A stretch of DNA of 64,000 nucleotides from Branchipolynoe longqiensis (Eukaryota > Annelida > Polychaeta > Phyllodocida > Polynoidae), in contig CM059193.1 in NCBI GenBank assembly GCA_030323885.1, forward strand, positions 74,623,543-74,687,542, given 5' to 3'. How positions within the stretch are numbered: the first letter of the stretch is position 1; each line of letters begins with the position of its first letter. Below the pieces are notes generated by a model. The model had not been told where the DNA came from and ran no database searches. It saw only the letters and a list, made by a program, of their open reading frames with translations. The position numbers and the translations under genes are program-made. Below are positions 42,663-53,660 of the stretch, one piece after another.

Positions 42663-43260
42663 ACTTGCTCAGTCGGTGTTCAGGGCAGATAATTCAAATG
42701 TAACCAACATAAGGATAATAAACACAACAAAAGAAGCAAAGGAAAAACTAGAAATATTCTCAGCGTGACAATACTTGAAATAGAATCCAAACAGTTAGTG
42801 AACAAATGTGATTTCTACCTACGATAATATGATGTTTTTGTTGTGGTTTGTTGTCGTCCATTTGTTATTGGTTTTTTGTTGTTTTTGTTTGGTGGAGTGG
42901 TAATTGAATGCGCAGTCACTTGCCTTCAATACAAAGCAATTTTTTGTTGCTGCATTCATCCTATTTCAATCTTGAAATTCCTTAAAGCTGCCAAGGCTGC
43001 ACCACATTTTAGAATTCTAACATTTAATTTAGATTTGATGATACAGGAGTCTTATCGACTAACAACTGTCAATTAAAGCTGCATAGTTTGTTGAAAGCAT
43101 CAACTTGTCTAAAGCCGAGCAGTTACCTAGATTTGAATCTAGATATCAATCAAACTTGGATGTCGGTGAACTTCTTAAACAGTTGCTGTTGCAAGGAAGG
43201 GGATATATAGTATGCTATAGAGGAGACATTACATCTGAATGTGTTGGCATCATATTGGTG
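42663..43260. other. No gene; lone MITE-T-like end
   Basis: ttaaagctgcatag at 43074-43087 matches a TTAA plus MITE-T terminus, but no partner end was found. Otherwise AT-rich and unassigned. Confidence 0.4.
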
Positions 43261-43261
43261 T

Positions 43262-44301
43262 ATAGACACATACAGACAAATGTAGACACAACTAGACACA
43301 AATAGACAAATGTAAACACAAATAGACAAAAATAGACAAAATGGACAAAATAGACAAAATAGATAAAATATACAACAATATACAACAATATACAAATAAG
43401 GACAACTATATGCAAATATAAACATATATAGACACATACAGAGAAATTGAGACAACTATACTCAAGCATAGACAAATATAGACACCGTTTAGACAAATAT
43501 ATACAAATATTATAGACACACATATAGAAATATAGACAAATATAGATAAATATAGACGAAAGTAGACATGCATATACACACATGGACACATATTTAGAAA
43601 TATAGACAAATATGAATAAATTGAGACAAATATAGATACATATGTACAATTGCAGCCAAATATATACATATATTATAGACATATAAACACATGTGGACAC
43701 ATATTGACACATACATACATATATAGACATATACAAACATATCGACACATATGGACAAATATATACTAACATAAATAACATAGACACATATAGACAACTA
43801 TATACACACATAGACACACATAGACACATACATACACATATATACACATATATACACATCGCAACCTTACTATAAAAAGGTTGTATCTGACAAAATGGTG
43901 CTTTCGAAATAATGAGGACTGAAGCTGTGTAGCTGCATGATAGCAAAGCAGATAGCGCAATATTATTTTTAATATATCTCAGTGAAAATTACCAGTTGAG
44001 AAACAGTTGTGTAACAGCATGATAGCCTTTTATGGATAGAACATTTTTACATCCATAACACCAAGTCAATCACTTTGTCAGATAGGACGTTTTTATAGTA
44101 AGGTCACAACATATAGATAAACATAGACACACATATACCCAATTAAATAAATATAGACAACTATAAAATGATTCAGGGAAATATAAACAACGCTAGAGAA
44201 ATGTCGATAAACATATACAAATATAGACAAATAGAGACACATATCAACAACTATAGACAAATGTAGACACATATATACAGATATAGGCAAATATAGACAA
44301 A
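43262..44301. repeat. 10-bp minisatellite ATAGACAAAT, interrupted
   Basis: Units acaaatatag/acacatatag of about 10 bp at 43262-43862 and 44106-44301. The break is a TIR element. Further units lie at 44549-44589 and 45132-45232, so the array once spanned the whole stretch. Confidence 0.92.
43864..44104. mobile_element. TIR element, ACCTTACTATAAAAA ends
   Basis: The inverted ends (43864 ACCTTACTATAAAAA, and TTTTTATAGTAAGGT ending 44104) extend inward through tatctgacaaa on both sides, about 35 bp with mismatches. 241 bp, no coding capacity. Inserted in the 10-bp array. Confidence 0.82.
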
Positions 44302-44543
44302 TGAAGAGTTCTGGTGCAAAACCACGTAAACGCCAATCCAAAAATGTAGTTTAAATTAAAGATTTTTACCTGAAAATAATTGTAATTCTCCCTAATTCAT
44401 AACTTTTCATATGATCACATGGTTATGGAGCAATGAACAAACAAGTAGGAATATAACAAAAATAAAGTTTTTGAAGGTTTGATTCCAATGTTTATCTACA
44501 TTTTTGGATTGGCGTTTACATGGTTTTGCACCTGAACTCTTCA
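44302..44543. mobile_element. MITE-E copy 1 (TGAAGAGTTC)
   Basis: The left and right arms are inverted copies over about 46 bp (TGAAGAGTTCtggtgcaaaa, cgccaatccaaaaatgtag) with two or three mismatches. 242 bp, no coding capacity. The family includes 47039-47270 and 58140-58374. Confidence 0.93.
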
Positions 44544-44589
44544 AATATATACACATATATACAACTATATACATATATATACAAATATA

Positions 44590-45131
44590 TCATCATCATC
44601 ATCATGCTGTCGGTCGCGATGCGACAAAGACTGCTTTCATTACTTGACTGCCGCTCTCCATTTAGCTCTCTGCTGTGAGAGTTGTGTCCATGAGTCGGTC
44701 TTAATGTCTCTCAGCTTCAGGTTTCTCTTGATGGTATCTTTGAACCGGAGACGGGGCGCCCTCTCTTTCTGTAACAGTTGAGAATAGAACATTTCATGAA
44801 AGCTGCCTGCAAAAGTGTTGAAGTGCTGCTGGCTTTTGCAAGTTACCAGCGGCACTCTCTCGGGGAGCAATAGAGGTTTCACACCGGCAAGAACATGTCA
44901 AGAACAGGCGCAAATCTATTTGTCCCTGCAGTGCTGGTCGGGAGATGTTGGGAGTTCCATACATCAAACCGCCCTTAATGCTGCACAGTGACATGGTTTT
45001 CTGTTCAGGGTTTGCTCCCTTAGCCTTCGGTTCTGTCAAGGACCTGTACCACAAGGCAGTGGTTTAGAACTCTGCAAGGCAGGGGCGTCAAACTCCCTGA
45101 GGTATTGCTATACCTGCTATACCTGCATACA
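44590..45131 (-). mobile_element. LINE-derived element, longest copy
   Basis: From the GAT tail (44590-44604) to the shared far end (ctgcatac, 45131). Internal codons on the minus strand (44640-44770) read RLRFKDTIKRNLKLRDIKTD and WTQLSQQRAKWRAAVK, the end of a non-LTR reverse transcriptase. The upstream half (44800-45131) has no recognisable RT motif, so it may be a separate module. Confidence 0.8.
44640..44775 (-). pseudogene. Reverse transcriptase C-terminal fragment (non-LTR)
   Basis: About 45 codons show the conserved end of a LINE reverse transcriptase: basic R.RFKD..KRNLK, a D/T-rich linker and WTQL..QRAKWR. In autonomous elements this follows the thumb domain. The catalytic YADD region is absent. 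It continues into unrelated sequence at its N side, so it is a dead fragment. Confidence 0.7.
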
Positions 45132-45531
45132 CTATATACACTATATACAAATATAGACACACATAGACAGATATAGACAAAAATAGACAAACATAGACAA
45201 ATATAGACAAATATAGACAAATGTAGAAACTCAAAAGCAAACTTTGAGTTGGTGCGAATTCCGCATTCCATGGTTATACATTGTGGTTGCTGGAACGTTG
45301 ATAACGGGGTCGTGCAGGACACCGGAAGTTCGCTGTGCCTAAACAGTAGCCATATCAGATAAGATGGTGCGCATCTATCCAACATCCGATCAGCACCAGG
45401 TCCCGGACCTGGCTACCGGAAACATCACAAACAAAGAATCCGCGCCACGCCTCACAGTGCAGGATGTTTGTTTCAGCGCCCTCTGCTTTTAGTGCTTTTT
45501 TTTTATTATCTTCTATGAATAATGTATATGT

Positions 45532-45796
45532 ATATGAGACTGTCTCAAAAGGTGCTAAGCAATATGGGACAAAACTTTGTCCATTGTAACGATGAACATA
45601 CTATCTGCTCATGCATTTGCTCAGGATAAACTGATTTGTTTTGTACAAGGTGTTTCATAATCCCAATAGAATACATATGGATTTAAAGCAGATGTCCTTG
45701 TGTTTTCAGTGTAACCGTTTCTGTGCTGTTTTGTGTCAATCATTACAATGGACGAAAAAAAAGAAAGAGTTATCACCTTTTGAGACAGGCTCATAT
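45532..45796. mobile_element. MITE-S copy 1 (TGAGACTGTCTC)
   Basis: The inverted ends ATATGAGACTGTCTCAAAAG and (inverted) ATATGAGCCTGTCTCAAAAG continue into subterminal gtccattgtaacgat, also inverted. The TA-rich flanks suit a TA target (Tc1/mariner type). 265 bp. Confidence 0.9.
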
Positions 45797-45806
45797 GTAT
45801 ATATGT

Positions 45807-46288
45807 ATATGAGTCAGGATCATGAAAAGAGGCCACTTGGGGGAAGTTGTCGGTATCGATCATTGGATGTCGGCGTCGAACAGTATAATTATAGTTTAGC
45901 ATTGACAGAGGTATTGGAAAGTCCTTAAATTTATCCTGAATGTAAAGGTAGAGAAAACATAACAACCTTATTTGTTTCTAGGATAATTTAATATAAAACA
46001 AAGAAATGCACTACACCTTAAGAATTTCGATGCCGACATCTCTTAAAGTTGTCGGTGTCGAGCATTGGATGTCGGTGTCGATCAGCATACTTATAGTTTA
46101 GCATTGACAGAGGTGTTGCAAAGTCCTTAAATTTATCCTGAATGTAAAGGTAGAGAAAATACAACAACCTTATTTGTTTCTAGGATAATTTAATATAAAA
46201 CAAAGAAATGCACTACACTTTAAGAATTGTGACGCCGACATCTTAGATAAACCACCAATTAGTCCATTTTCGTGAGGCTAACTCATAT
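45807..46288. mobile_element. VNTR-TIR element copy 1 (two 202-bp repeats)
   Basis: The inverted ends (ATATGAGTCAGGATCATGAA, right end ...ctcatat) match over about 35 bp imperfectly. The interior is two copies of a 202-bp repeat (ggatgtcgg at 45865 and 46067). It is related to 52360-53051, which has three copies. No coding capacity. Confidence 0.85.
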
Positions 46289-47038
46289 GCATATTGATAA
46301 GGATAGTGATAAGCCCGTATTCGCATGTAATAAGACCTGGAGTGGGTTGCGCTCCCAACCCCCTCCCCGGGGGGGTGGGTACCAGCATGCACCTCTCCAC
46401 CTCCTGCGTGGGGTCTCTCCTCCACTAGCTCAGAGGAATATTCTTTTTGTGTGGTAAATATGTTTATTCTGCTGAATAAGTCTTTTGTCAGTGCCAAAGC
46501 ACTGGTCTTCCTGCCATTTTTTCAATTCAGGGTTAATTACACAAAAGGTATATAAAATAAGGTATACAATAACTGTTGAATACACAATGTGTAGTATGTA
46601 AGACAATGACATTCTGTAACCCAAAAGTTCGATAGCAATATGTTAACAGTAGTGTTGTGTAACTAGATCAATATTAGTCAGATCAAGGTGAGTATTTACA
46701 TAGTATTTAGAATCTACGCAGAAGTTATCTTCTGTATTCATTTGGGAAAGTTGTAGTAAGTTTTCATGTTCAATTTGAGTTAGGCAAGCGCTATATAAAT
46801 GTCAGTTTGTTAGAAATATTCTAGTGTAACTCTAGTATAGTTAGTTATGTGAGTTTATGAATTAGGTTGTTGGGGTGGGGTTGTTAATAATACACTGGAC
46901 CAGCTGTGACCGGTGAACCAGTGGGACCAATCCCAGTGCATTTAGGTCTTACATTTTACATTTGAATTTGGACTGTCTCTGTCATTATATATAATTGATG
47001 TATATGTTTATGTATATATATACATGTATATGTATATA
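46289..47038. other. No gene recognised
   Basis: Mostly AT-rich. A short GC-rich inverted stretch lies at 46352-46380 (ccccctccccgggggggtgg). Confidence 0.4.
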
Positions 47039-47270
47039 TGAATGGTTCAGGCAAAAGAAACCCGTAAACGCCAATCGAAAATTTGAATTAAATTAAATAA
47101 AGCTAATTTTAATAGGTCAATAATTCCACCCTCGTATTGTGACGAAATGTTTATGGCGCAATGAACACAGTAATAGGAATGTCCAAAAATTAACCTTTTG
47201 AAGGGTTGAGACCAATGTTTATCTCAATATTTGGGTAGGCATTTATGGGGTTTTGCGACTGAACTCTTCA
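47039..47270. mobile_element. MITE-E copy 2
   Basis: Left TGAATGGTTCaggcaaaaga, right tgcgactGAACTCTTCA, interior words aatgaacacagtaataggaa and accaatgtttatct shared with copy 1. More diverged. Confidence 0.85.
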
Positions 47271-47361
47271 CATACCTGTGTGGTAGCAGGTAGGGTGCTT
47301 CGGATGTGTTGCTAACATATACCGATGTATTTGCAGAACTACAATCTCTGAAGCTTCAAAC

Positions 47362-47640
47362 CAGACAAGATGGCCAAATGAGTTGAGTGTCCGTCTCCAG
47401 TTTTGGTAGATCACAGGATTCGAACCCACAGGTTTTTTATTTAAGCCTGGTATAGTCAAACCGATGATAAAGATTGATACTTGTCGCTTACTATCGAGAC
47501 ACTCGGCATTATTAGGATAGGGCAAAGACTGGTTGGCTCAGTGTCAGGATCATGTGACTGAGTGGGATATATGGTTATGGTGCTGGTGGCCTGATTTCCC
47601 AGTGGGGCAACACTATAAAGTCGCCCTGAGTGTGCACTGT
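47362..47640 (+). mobile_element. SINE-A copy, 3'-truncated at a SINE-C
   Basis: Head ccagacaagatggccaaatg, an expanded T run in the B-box region, body to gagtgtgcactg, where SINE-C begins. Confidence 0.88.
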
Positions 47641-47946
47641 TGTTGTTGAAGATTTATACTGCCTATCATGGATAAGCCTGAATAGGTTTGTTTTCACCAT
47701 TAGACAATTTGTCAATAGAAAGCCTGAGCCTACACTTTTACCGACCCAAGGGATTGTTAACCTCCCACACCACATAGACATGGTATGAGAGCAACTGGCC
47801 TTTGATGATGCTGTAAGTTATACACAGCGGTGGAAATCCAAATAGGAAGAGGTGGGGGCACAGGGAATCGAACCACTGACCTTCTGATTAGGAGTCCGAC
47901 CTAGAAAAAAGTCAGCCACTCTAACCACTCCGCCACAGAGAACACC
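47641..47946 (-). mobile_element. SINE-C copy 2, tail type 1
   Basis: Minus strand: tail ttgttgttgaagatttatac, body ggtatgagagcaactggcct, head actccgccacagagaac. It abuts the truncated SINE-A. Confidence 0.88.
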
Positions 47947-47949
47947 ACG

Positions 47950-48186
47950 ATGTTCCGCACCCGAGGGCTGCGTTACACCGAGTCGGCCACCGCGTCCAGT
48001 CGCATTAAATATGATTTATATGTAGGTGACGCTTCTGCTAGTTGTATGTGGAGAGTAATGTCAGTACAACATTACTTTAGGTAAATTGCTAATTTAGCTA
48101 TCTAAGTGATTATGATGTTGAATGGATTACCATGAATGTTTGCATGGGTAGAAATGTAGCAATGCTCATTGTTAGGGCAATGAACA
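47950..48186. other. Short type-2 head remnant and spacer
   Basis: 47972-48002 (gagtcggccaccgcgtccag) is a minus-strand remnant of the SINE-A type-2 head. The rest is unassigned. Confidence 0.55.
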
Positions 48187-48350
48187 GTATCAATTGTATA
48201 AGCCATAGCTTTGACTCTATTGGGGTTCGAACCCATGACCTCCAACGCAGGAAACCATTCAGGGCTCCTTACCGACTCAGCCATCCCGTCCGGCATTGCG
48301 CTGTCAAAAGGCGGTACCCGGCCTGATAAGACCTTAGATGTTGCTAGGGT
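48187..48350. mobile_element. SINE-A head and tail fused, body lost
   Basis: 48187-48295 is a minus-strand head (ggggttcgaacccatgacct, cagccatcccgtccgg). 48296-48350 is a plus-strand 3' end (cctgataagaccttagatgt). An inverted pair with the body missing. Confidence 0.7.
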
Positions 48351-48591
48351 GCGCAGGCAATCGACCTACCTGCGTCCTGTGTCCATTCCTCGGCGTTCAT
48401 TACCATAGTTTCACCTGCGCCCCCTGGAACACAAAGGGCGTCTGCAATGTGTAGTCCAAAGGTCACTGGCATCCGTCAATTCACCTCCTTGAAGGTCAAT
48501 TGCCATGGATAAATATGCATGTCCTGCAGGGTGAGGCAAAACTAAAGGGAATAGTATGCCTCAGAGCAGAATTCCACTTGTTGCCTTTCCC

Positions 48592-48915
48592 GAGCAGGAT
48601 GTAGCTCAGACGGTAGCGTGTATAGCTGTGTAGGTGTGGGTCATTCGATCCATCCTCGTCAGTGGACGCATTTGCAGTTTGGGCTATTTTCCGGTCCAAC
48701 CAGTCATCCACAACTGGTTCATCAAAGGTATGTGCTGGCCTATCTGTGAGAAAGTGCATATAAAAGACCCTTGCTGCTTATAGGAAAGAATAGCCTATGT
48801 GGCGGGAGCAGATTTCCTCTAAAGAAATGTGTCAGAAGGACCAAATGTTTGATGTCCAATAGCTGATGATAACAATTAATGTGCTCAATAGGCGTTGTTA
48901 AATGAATCAAACTTT
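48592..48915 (+). mobile_element. SINE-D copy 4
   Basis: Head cgagcaggatgtagctcaga, body tttgggctattttccggtcc and tgctgcttataggaa, tail gcgttgttaaatgaatc. Confidence 0.87.
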
Positions 48916-48949
48916 CTTTTTTTTGCCAGGACTAGCATTTTAACTGTAT

Positions 48950-49155
48950 AGGCTCCCTGATCCAATCACTCTATCCACCGCCCACCTGTCTAGGTGGCTC
49001 CTTGCCTGAGAGGTTACTGCAGATTACTGCATTTAATCCTCTGGAATTGTGCGTCTTTAAATGATTTACACCCATAAGTCGTTTAATCCACAGTTCTTGC
49101 CATTCTTGGGCTAGCATCCTAACCATTAGGCTGCCCAGGCTTCCTGACGCAATCA
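48950..49155 (-). mobile_element. SINE-B partial copy, diverged
   Basis: Contains cacctgtctaggtggctcct, ctggaattgtgcgtctt and gctagcatcctaaccattag, in the SINE-B order but diverged. Confidence 0.75.
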
Positions 49156-49236
49156 CCCGGAGGACGCCTACAAATGCTTACAATTAAATTGGTCGTAATG
49201 CGAAGCATTTCGTTTGATGCGAGGGACGGCAGAGTG

Positions 49237-49620
49237 ACTCCCCCCCCCCCCCCCCCCCCCCCTCTCCCGGGCTTTCACCCAGCATTCGCGCCTCGCGCGA
49301 CGCCCGCTGCTCACCCTCGCCCTCCCCCGGCCCTGAGCGTTCACGCCTCTCCTGCCACTGCTCACCTTCTCCCTTATAAGGCCGCCCGCCGGCCCACCTC
49401 AGGCACTCGCCCTCCTGCCGCCTTCCAGCTCTCAGCCTTTTCTCCTCCACCCACCCACCCAACTTTCTCTCCTCTACCCTCCCCCCCCTCTCCGGCGGAG
49501 GGCTCCTCGGCCCCCCCTCTACCAGAACTCTGACATTGCTCCCTATGAGCCCCTCCTTATTCTCTGCTCCTCCTGAGCCCCTCATTTACTCCTCCTTACG
49601 AGACTCTTGCTCCTCATGAG
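49237..49620. repeat. Poly-C followed by CT/CCC-rich sequence
   Basis: A run of 26 C at about 49237-49262, then CT- and GC-rich sequence with repeated gcctc/cctcccc words. Long Pro/Ser-rich open frames on both strands are compositional. Confidence 0.8.
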
Positions 49621-49767
49621 CCCCTGTTGCCATGTTTGTTTTACCTTTCTCATATGTTTGTTATCTCCTTCATACCTCTGTATATTGCCCGAGGCATCAC
49701 AATAAACGCCTCAGTTTCCCACCTCCGCCTCTGTTCTTCCTTCTCGCGCATCACATGTATGCAATGC

Positions 49768-50029
49768 ATATGAGCCTGTCTCAAAGGGTGATAACTCGTT
49801 TTTTTATGTCCATTGTAACGATTGACATAAAACAGCACAGAAACGGTTACACCAAAAACACAAGGACATTTGCTTCAAATCAATATGTATTCTATTGGAA
49901 TTATGAAACACCAAGTAAATAACAAATCAGTTTATCCTGAGCAAATGCATAAGCAGATAGTATGTTGATCGTTACAATGGACAAAGTTTTGTCCCATATT
50001 GCTTAGCACCTTTTGAGACAGTCTCATAT
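49768..50029. mobile_element. MITE-S copy 2
   Basis: Opposite orientation to copy 1. The ends are ATATGAGCCTGTCTCAAAGG and GAGACAGTCTCATAT. Interior words (aacaaatcagtttatcctga) are shared. Confidence 0.9.
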
Positions 50030-50039
50030 ACATATCCAT

Positions 50040-50215
50040 GCACATGGTAGGTTCATCAACCATACATTGTATAGCTTGTAGAGAATCCTGGTCATGGCAC
50101 CGGTGTGGCGGTGATGATGAACTGGGAAATATTGCACCTAGAGCAAGATCTAAACCCATAGTTCTTGTCATTCTGGTGCTAGATTCCTAACCTTTAGGTT
50201 GTCTAGGTTTCGTGA
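50040..50215 (-). mobile_element. SINE-B partial copy
   Basis: tggtaggttcatcaaccata, gatgatgaactgggaaatat and the decayed tRNA-like part (gagcaagatctaaacccata). The B box has lost its consensus. Confidence 0.78.
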
Positions 50216-50278
50216 TGCAATCACCCTTAGGGCGCCTACCCTCCCTATGCGAGTCCCTACCTGTTATTTTACTTAATA

Positions 50279-50614
50279 CAGTATAACCCTGTTAAACCAA
50301 GCTCGGTTAAACCAAACGATCGGTTTATCCAAACCATTTTTCGGCGGCTCGGCAAAATACTACCATTTATCATATATAAAAGTTGGTTAAACTAAAGTTG
50401 GTTAATCCAAACTATCGGTTAATCCAAATAAACGTGTCAGACCCCAGGACACTTCCAGTACGGTTAAACCAAACTTTCATGTGATTATAAGTTCATCTGA
50501 GACCCCACCAACTTTTTTATATGATAAATGGTAGTATTTTGCTGGGTCACCGAACAGAGTTTGGATTAACCGATCATTTGGGCTAACCAAGCTTAGTTTA
50601 ATGGGCTTATACTG
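50279..50614. mobile_element. pogo/Tigger-like TIR element
   Basis: TA then CAGTATAACCCTGTTAAACC. The right end is the inverted CAGTATAAGCCCATTAAAC followed by TA. The arms stay similar for about 110 bp (cggttaatccaaac, gcaaaatactaccatttatc). CAGT.AA.CC ends with a TA target are typical of pogo/Tigger elements. No transposase. Confidence 0.85.
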
Positions 50615-50694
50615 TATATACATATAAGACAATAATCAAAGTGTACACACACATTGTATTTTACATTCAAAATGCACCCGCATTTTTGCCAAAG

Positions 50695-50855
50695 CCAAGT
50701 CAAAGTCGAAGCCAAAGCTTGGTTAAACCAATGATCGGTTAATCCAAACAGATTTCTTAGGGTCCCTTCAAGTTTGGTTTAACGGGGTTATATTCTATTT
50801 GGATTGGCGTTTACGTGTTTTTGCGCCCAACTTCTTCATATTAGATTACTCATAG
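50695..50855. mobile_element. Two element ends: pogo-like arm and MITE-E arm
   Basis: 50715-50800 repeats the pogo-like arm (gcttggttaaaccaatgatc, aacggggttata). 50801-50850 is a MITE-E right arm (ggattggcgtttacgtgttt, cttcttcata). They are directly joined. Confidence 0.75.
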
Positions 50856-51465
50856 GTGTTTCTAAGAAGCCTTGCAATATGATACCACTGGTGTTTCGTC
50901 ACCACGGTGATAGCAAATGGATGGATGTGAGTAGCTTCATGGAAGTTCATGTCCTCGAAAGTTTTAAGACACTTTAGTTTTGTGTCATTCAGCTGCAAAC
51001 TAGAGACACAGTTATAGGACAATCAGTTTACCGATAACTATACTCGTATAATGCTTATTCAGCACATATATACATACATATTTATATATGGGATGTATAA
51101 TTAATTATGCAGATATAAATAGGTGGAGTATTATTATTATTTATTATATCGTATACTTTCGTTACACATATTATTGTCCAATCGCTGACCTGCCCTACTT
51201 TATATACTGTATATGTCCCAATATAAGCATGCTACCCAATAGAAGCACCCCCCCCCCCCATTTCAACATTGAAAGCATGCACACATTTACAATCATATTC
51301 AGCCTGAATGCACATAAAATAAGACAATCCCACTTAATTTCAGAGACACAACAAAACCAAATCAAAATTTACGATCAGATTCAGACTGAATGCACATAAA
51401 ATAAGACAATCCCACTTTATTTCAGAGGCATGACAAAAAGAAATCCATGAAATTCTTTAACTCTG
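50856..51465. other. No gene; 82-bp direct duplication
   Basis: cacataaaataagacaatcc occurs at 51311 and 51393, within an 82-bp tandem pair (51285-51430). A short C run lies at 51248-51258. Nothing else was recognised. Confidence 0.5.
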
Positions 51466-51512
51466 AATAGATGCGCATCCATGCGTCTGCACTTGCGAAG
51501 TGCGCATCTATT
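51466..51512. repeat. Hairpin-forming inverted repeat
   Basis: aatagatgcgca and tgcgcatctatt are perfect inverted copies with an about 20-nt loop. Confidence 0.75.
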
Positions 51513-51629
51513 GGGACATATACGCTATATATATATATATATAAATATAAAATATGTATATATATACTCAGCAGGCAGGATCAGCAGTGCCAGCTCTTGT
51601 CTGGCTCCTTGCGTGCATACCCTAGGGCA

Positions 51630-52260
51630 TATTCGATTAATCAACTCGTGTATCCAAAGCCACTTTTTGACGCATGCACACATCCTACAGACTCGGGTTG
51701 AATAATCAAATTCGCTTCTCCACTCTCAGGGTACAAAAATGGTGGCTTAATCCAAGATGTTGCTCTTTTAAAAATAATAACCAATATAACTACAGCAAAA
51801 TAGGATTACAAATATTTTTTGATTGCATAGTTTGTTATATTTCCATTTCATTAATCTGATTTATTTTTGTTAAACCTGAACAAACCAAACCACATACGAC
51901 TTGTACTGGTACAGGATGTGGTACCAGTACAAATATGACGTCATCGCTCCTAGCCAAGAGGTAGGTGGGTTAGTGGGGTCGGGACTTTTTGCACACGGCA
52001 CATGTTTTTGTCAACTCCTCTCGTGGTGATAGCTTTGAAATTCTAGCAACTCGGGTGACCCGAGTCGCCCGGGTTCCTGTTATCCCGGACCCGCGACATG
52101 GCACGGCATTTATCAGAGGGTTGGCGATGCGCGCATTGTATATCACACACTGCGCAGGCGCCAGTCACTGCGCACGCATTGCCTATAGCATACTGCGGAC
52201 ACGCCGTTCACTGCGCAGGCGCACGCATGTCGAGGGCATCACCCTCTATGCCCTTTGTGC
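51630..52260. repeat. Second copy of the 5.6-kb element interior, then CpG-rich patch
   Basis: tattcgattaatcaa, ctttttgacgca, gacgtcatcgctcctagcca, cggcacatgtttttgtcaac and aactcgggtgacccgagt repeat the 5636-5822 sequence in order. 52110-52230 is rich in CpG with cactgcgcaggcgc twice. Confidence 0.7.
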
Positions 52261-52359
52261 ACTACTACACAAGGTTATGGACTCTGTGTTTTTCATGTTG
52301 GTTTCTCTTTGTTGGCGAGGGTGTTGTAGCTTGTCACCAGTATTACGCTATATATATAT

Positions 52360-53051
52360 AATGAGTCAGGATCACAAAAAGAGGCCAATTGGGGGAAGTT
52401 GTCGGCGTCGATCATTGGATGTCGGCGTCGAACAGTATAATTATAGTTTAGCATTGACAGATGTATTTGAAAGTCTTTAAAATTTTCCTGAATGTAAAGG
52501 TAGAGAAAACACAACAACCTTATTTGTTTCTAGGATAATTTAATATAAACCAAAGAAATGCACATCACTTTAAGAATTGCGACGCCGACATCTGTTAAAG
52601 TTGTCGGCGTCGATCATTGGATGTCGGCATCGATCGGCTTACTTATACTAGTTATAGTTTAGCATTGACCGAGGTGTTGCAAAGTCCTTAAATTTACCCT
52701 GAATGTAAAGGTAGAGAAAATACAACAACCTTATTTGTTTCTAGGATAATTTAATATAAACCAAAGAAATGCACATCACTTTAAGAATTGCGATGCCGAC
52801 ATCTGTTAAAGTTGTCGGCGTTTATCATTGGATGTCAGCCTCGATCGGCATACTTATAGTTTAGCATTGACATAGGTGTTGCAAAGTCCTTAAATTTATC
52901 CTGAATGTAAAGGTAGAGAAAATACAACAACCTTATTTGTTATTAGGATAATTTAATATGAAACAAAGGAATGCACTACACTTTAAGAATTGTGATGCCG
53001 ACATCTTAAATAAACCACCAATTGGCCAATTTTCGTGAGCCGGACTCATAT
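52360..53051. mobile_element. VNTR-TIR element copy 2 (three repeats)
   Basis: Inverted ends (atgagtcaggatcacaaaaa; right ...ggactcatat). Repeat marks ggatgtcgg at 52417 and 52619 and ggatgtcag at 52830, spacing 202 and 211. Same family as 45807-46288 with one more repeat. Confidence 0.88.
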
Positions 53052-53169
53052 ATATATTCCCGGCTATTAGACTCGTGTAATTCTTATACATCATACATAT
53101 ATATGTATAGATGTATATATCTGTATATACAACTTGTATTGATGTGTATATGTATATCTCTGTATGTGT

Positions 53170-53660
53170 CGTGGTGGTGATGAAAATGGGAAATATTTTG
53201 CCTAGATTGGGACTCGAACCCACATCTCTTTGCATTCCGGGCCAGTGTGCTAACCATTACACCATCTAGGCTCCCTGATATCACCATAATACCCATACCT
53301 AACTCTCTATGTGGCTCCTTGCCTGAGAGGCCAGTGCAGACTGCTACACTCGTCCCACTGGAATTGTAAGTCTTTTAATGCTTTAATTACATACACACAG
53401 GCAATGCACTTACACATACATACAAAAGGCAGGTTAAAAAAAGACACAATGCATAGCGTGTATAGGATCATGGTCACGGCAACCAGTGTCATGGGGGTGA
53501 TGAAAATGGGAACTATTGTGCCTAGAGCGGGACTCAAACCCACATCTCTTTGTATTCCGGGCCAGTGTGCTAAGCATTACACCAGCTAGGCTCCCTGATA
53601 TCACCATACTACCCACGCATACCTGTCTATGTGGCTCCTTGCCTGAGAGGTTAGTGCGGA
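53170..53660 (-). repeat. SINE-B, two tandem copies
   Basis: tRNA-like parts at about 53201-53275 and 53520-53595, about 320 bp apart, again in tandem on the minus strand, as at 4.1-4.9 kb. The copies are more diverged from each other than in that array. Confidence 0.85.

Noticed and set aside
43215..43946. 243-codon Tyr/Ile/Cys-rich minus-strand frame resembling a membrane protein
   Set aside because: It is a translation of the 10-bp ATAGACAAAT array. Apparent hydrophobic segments come from unit composition.
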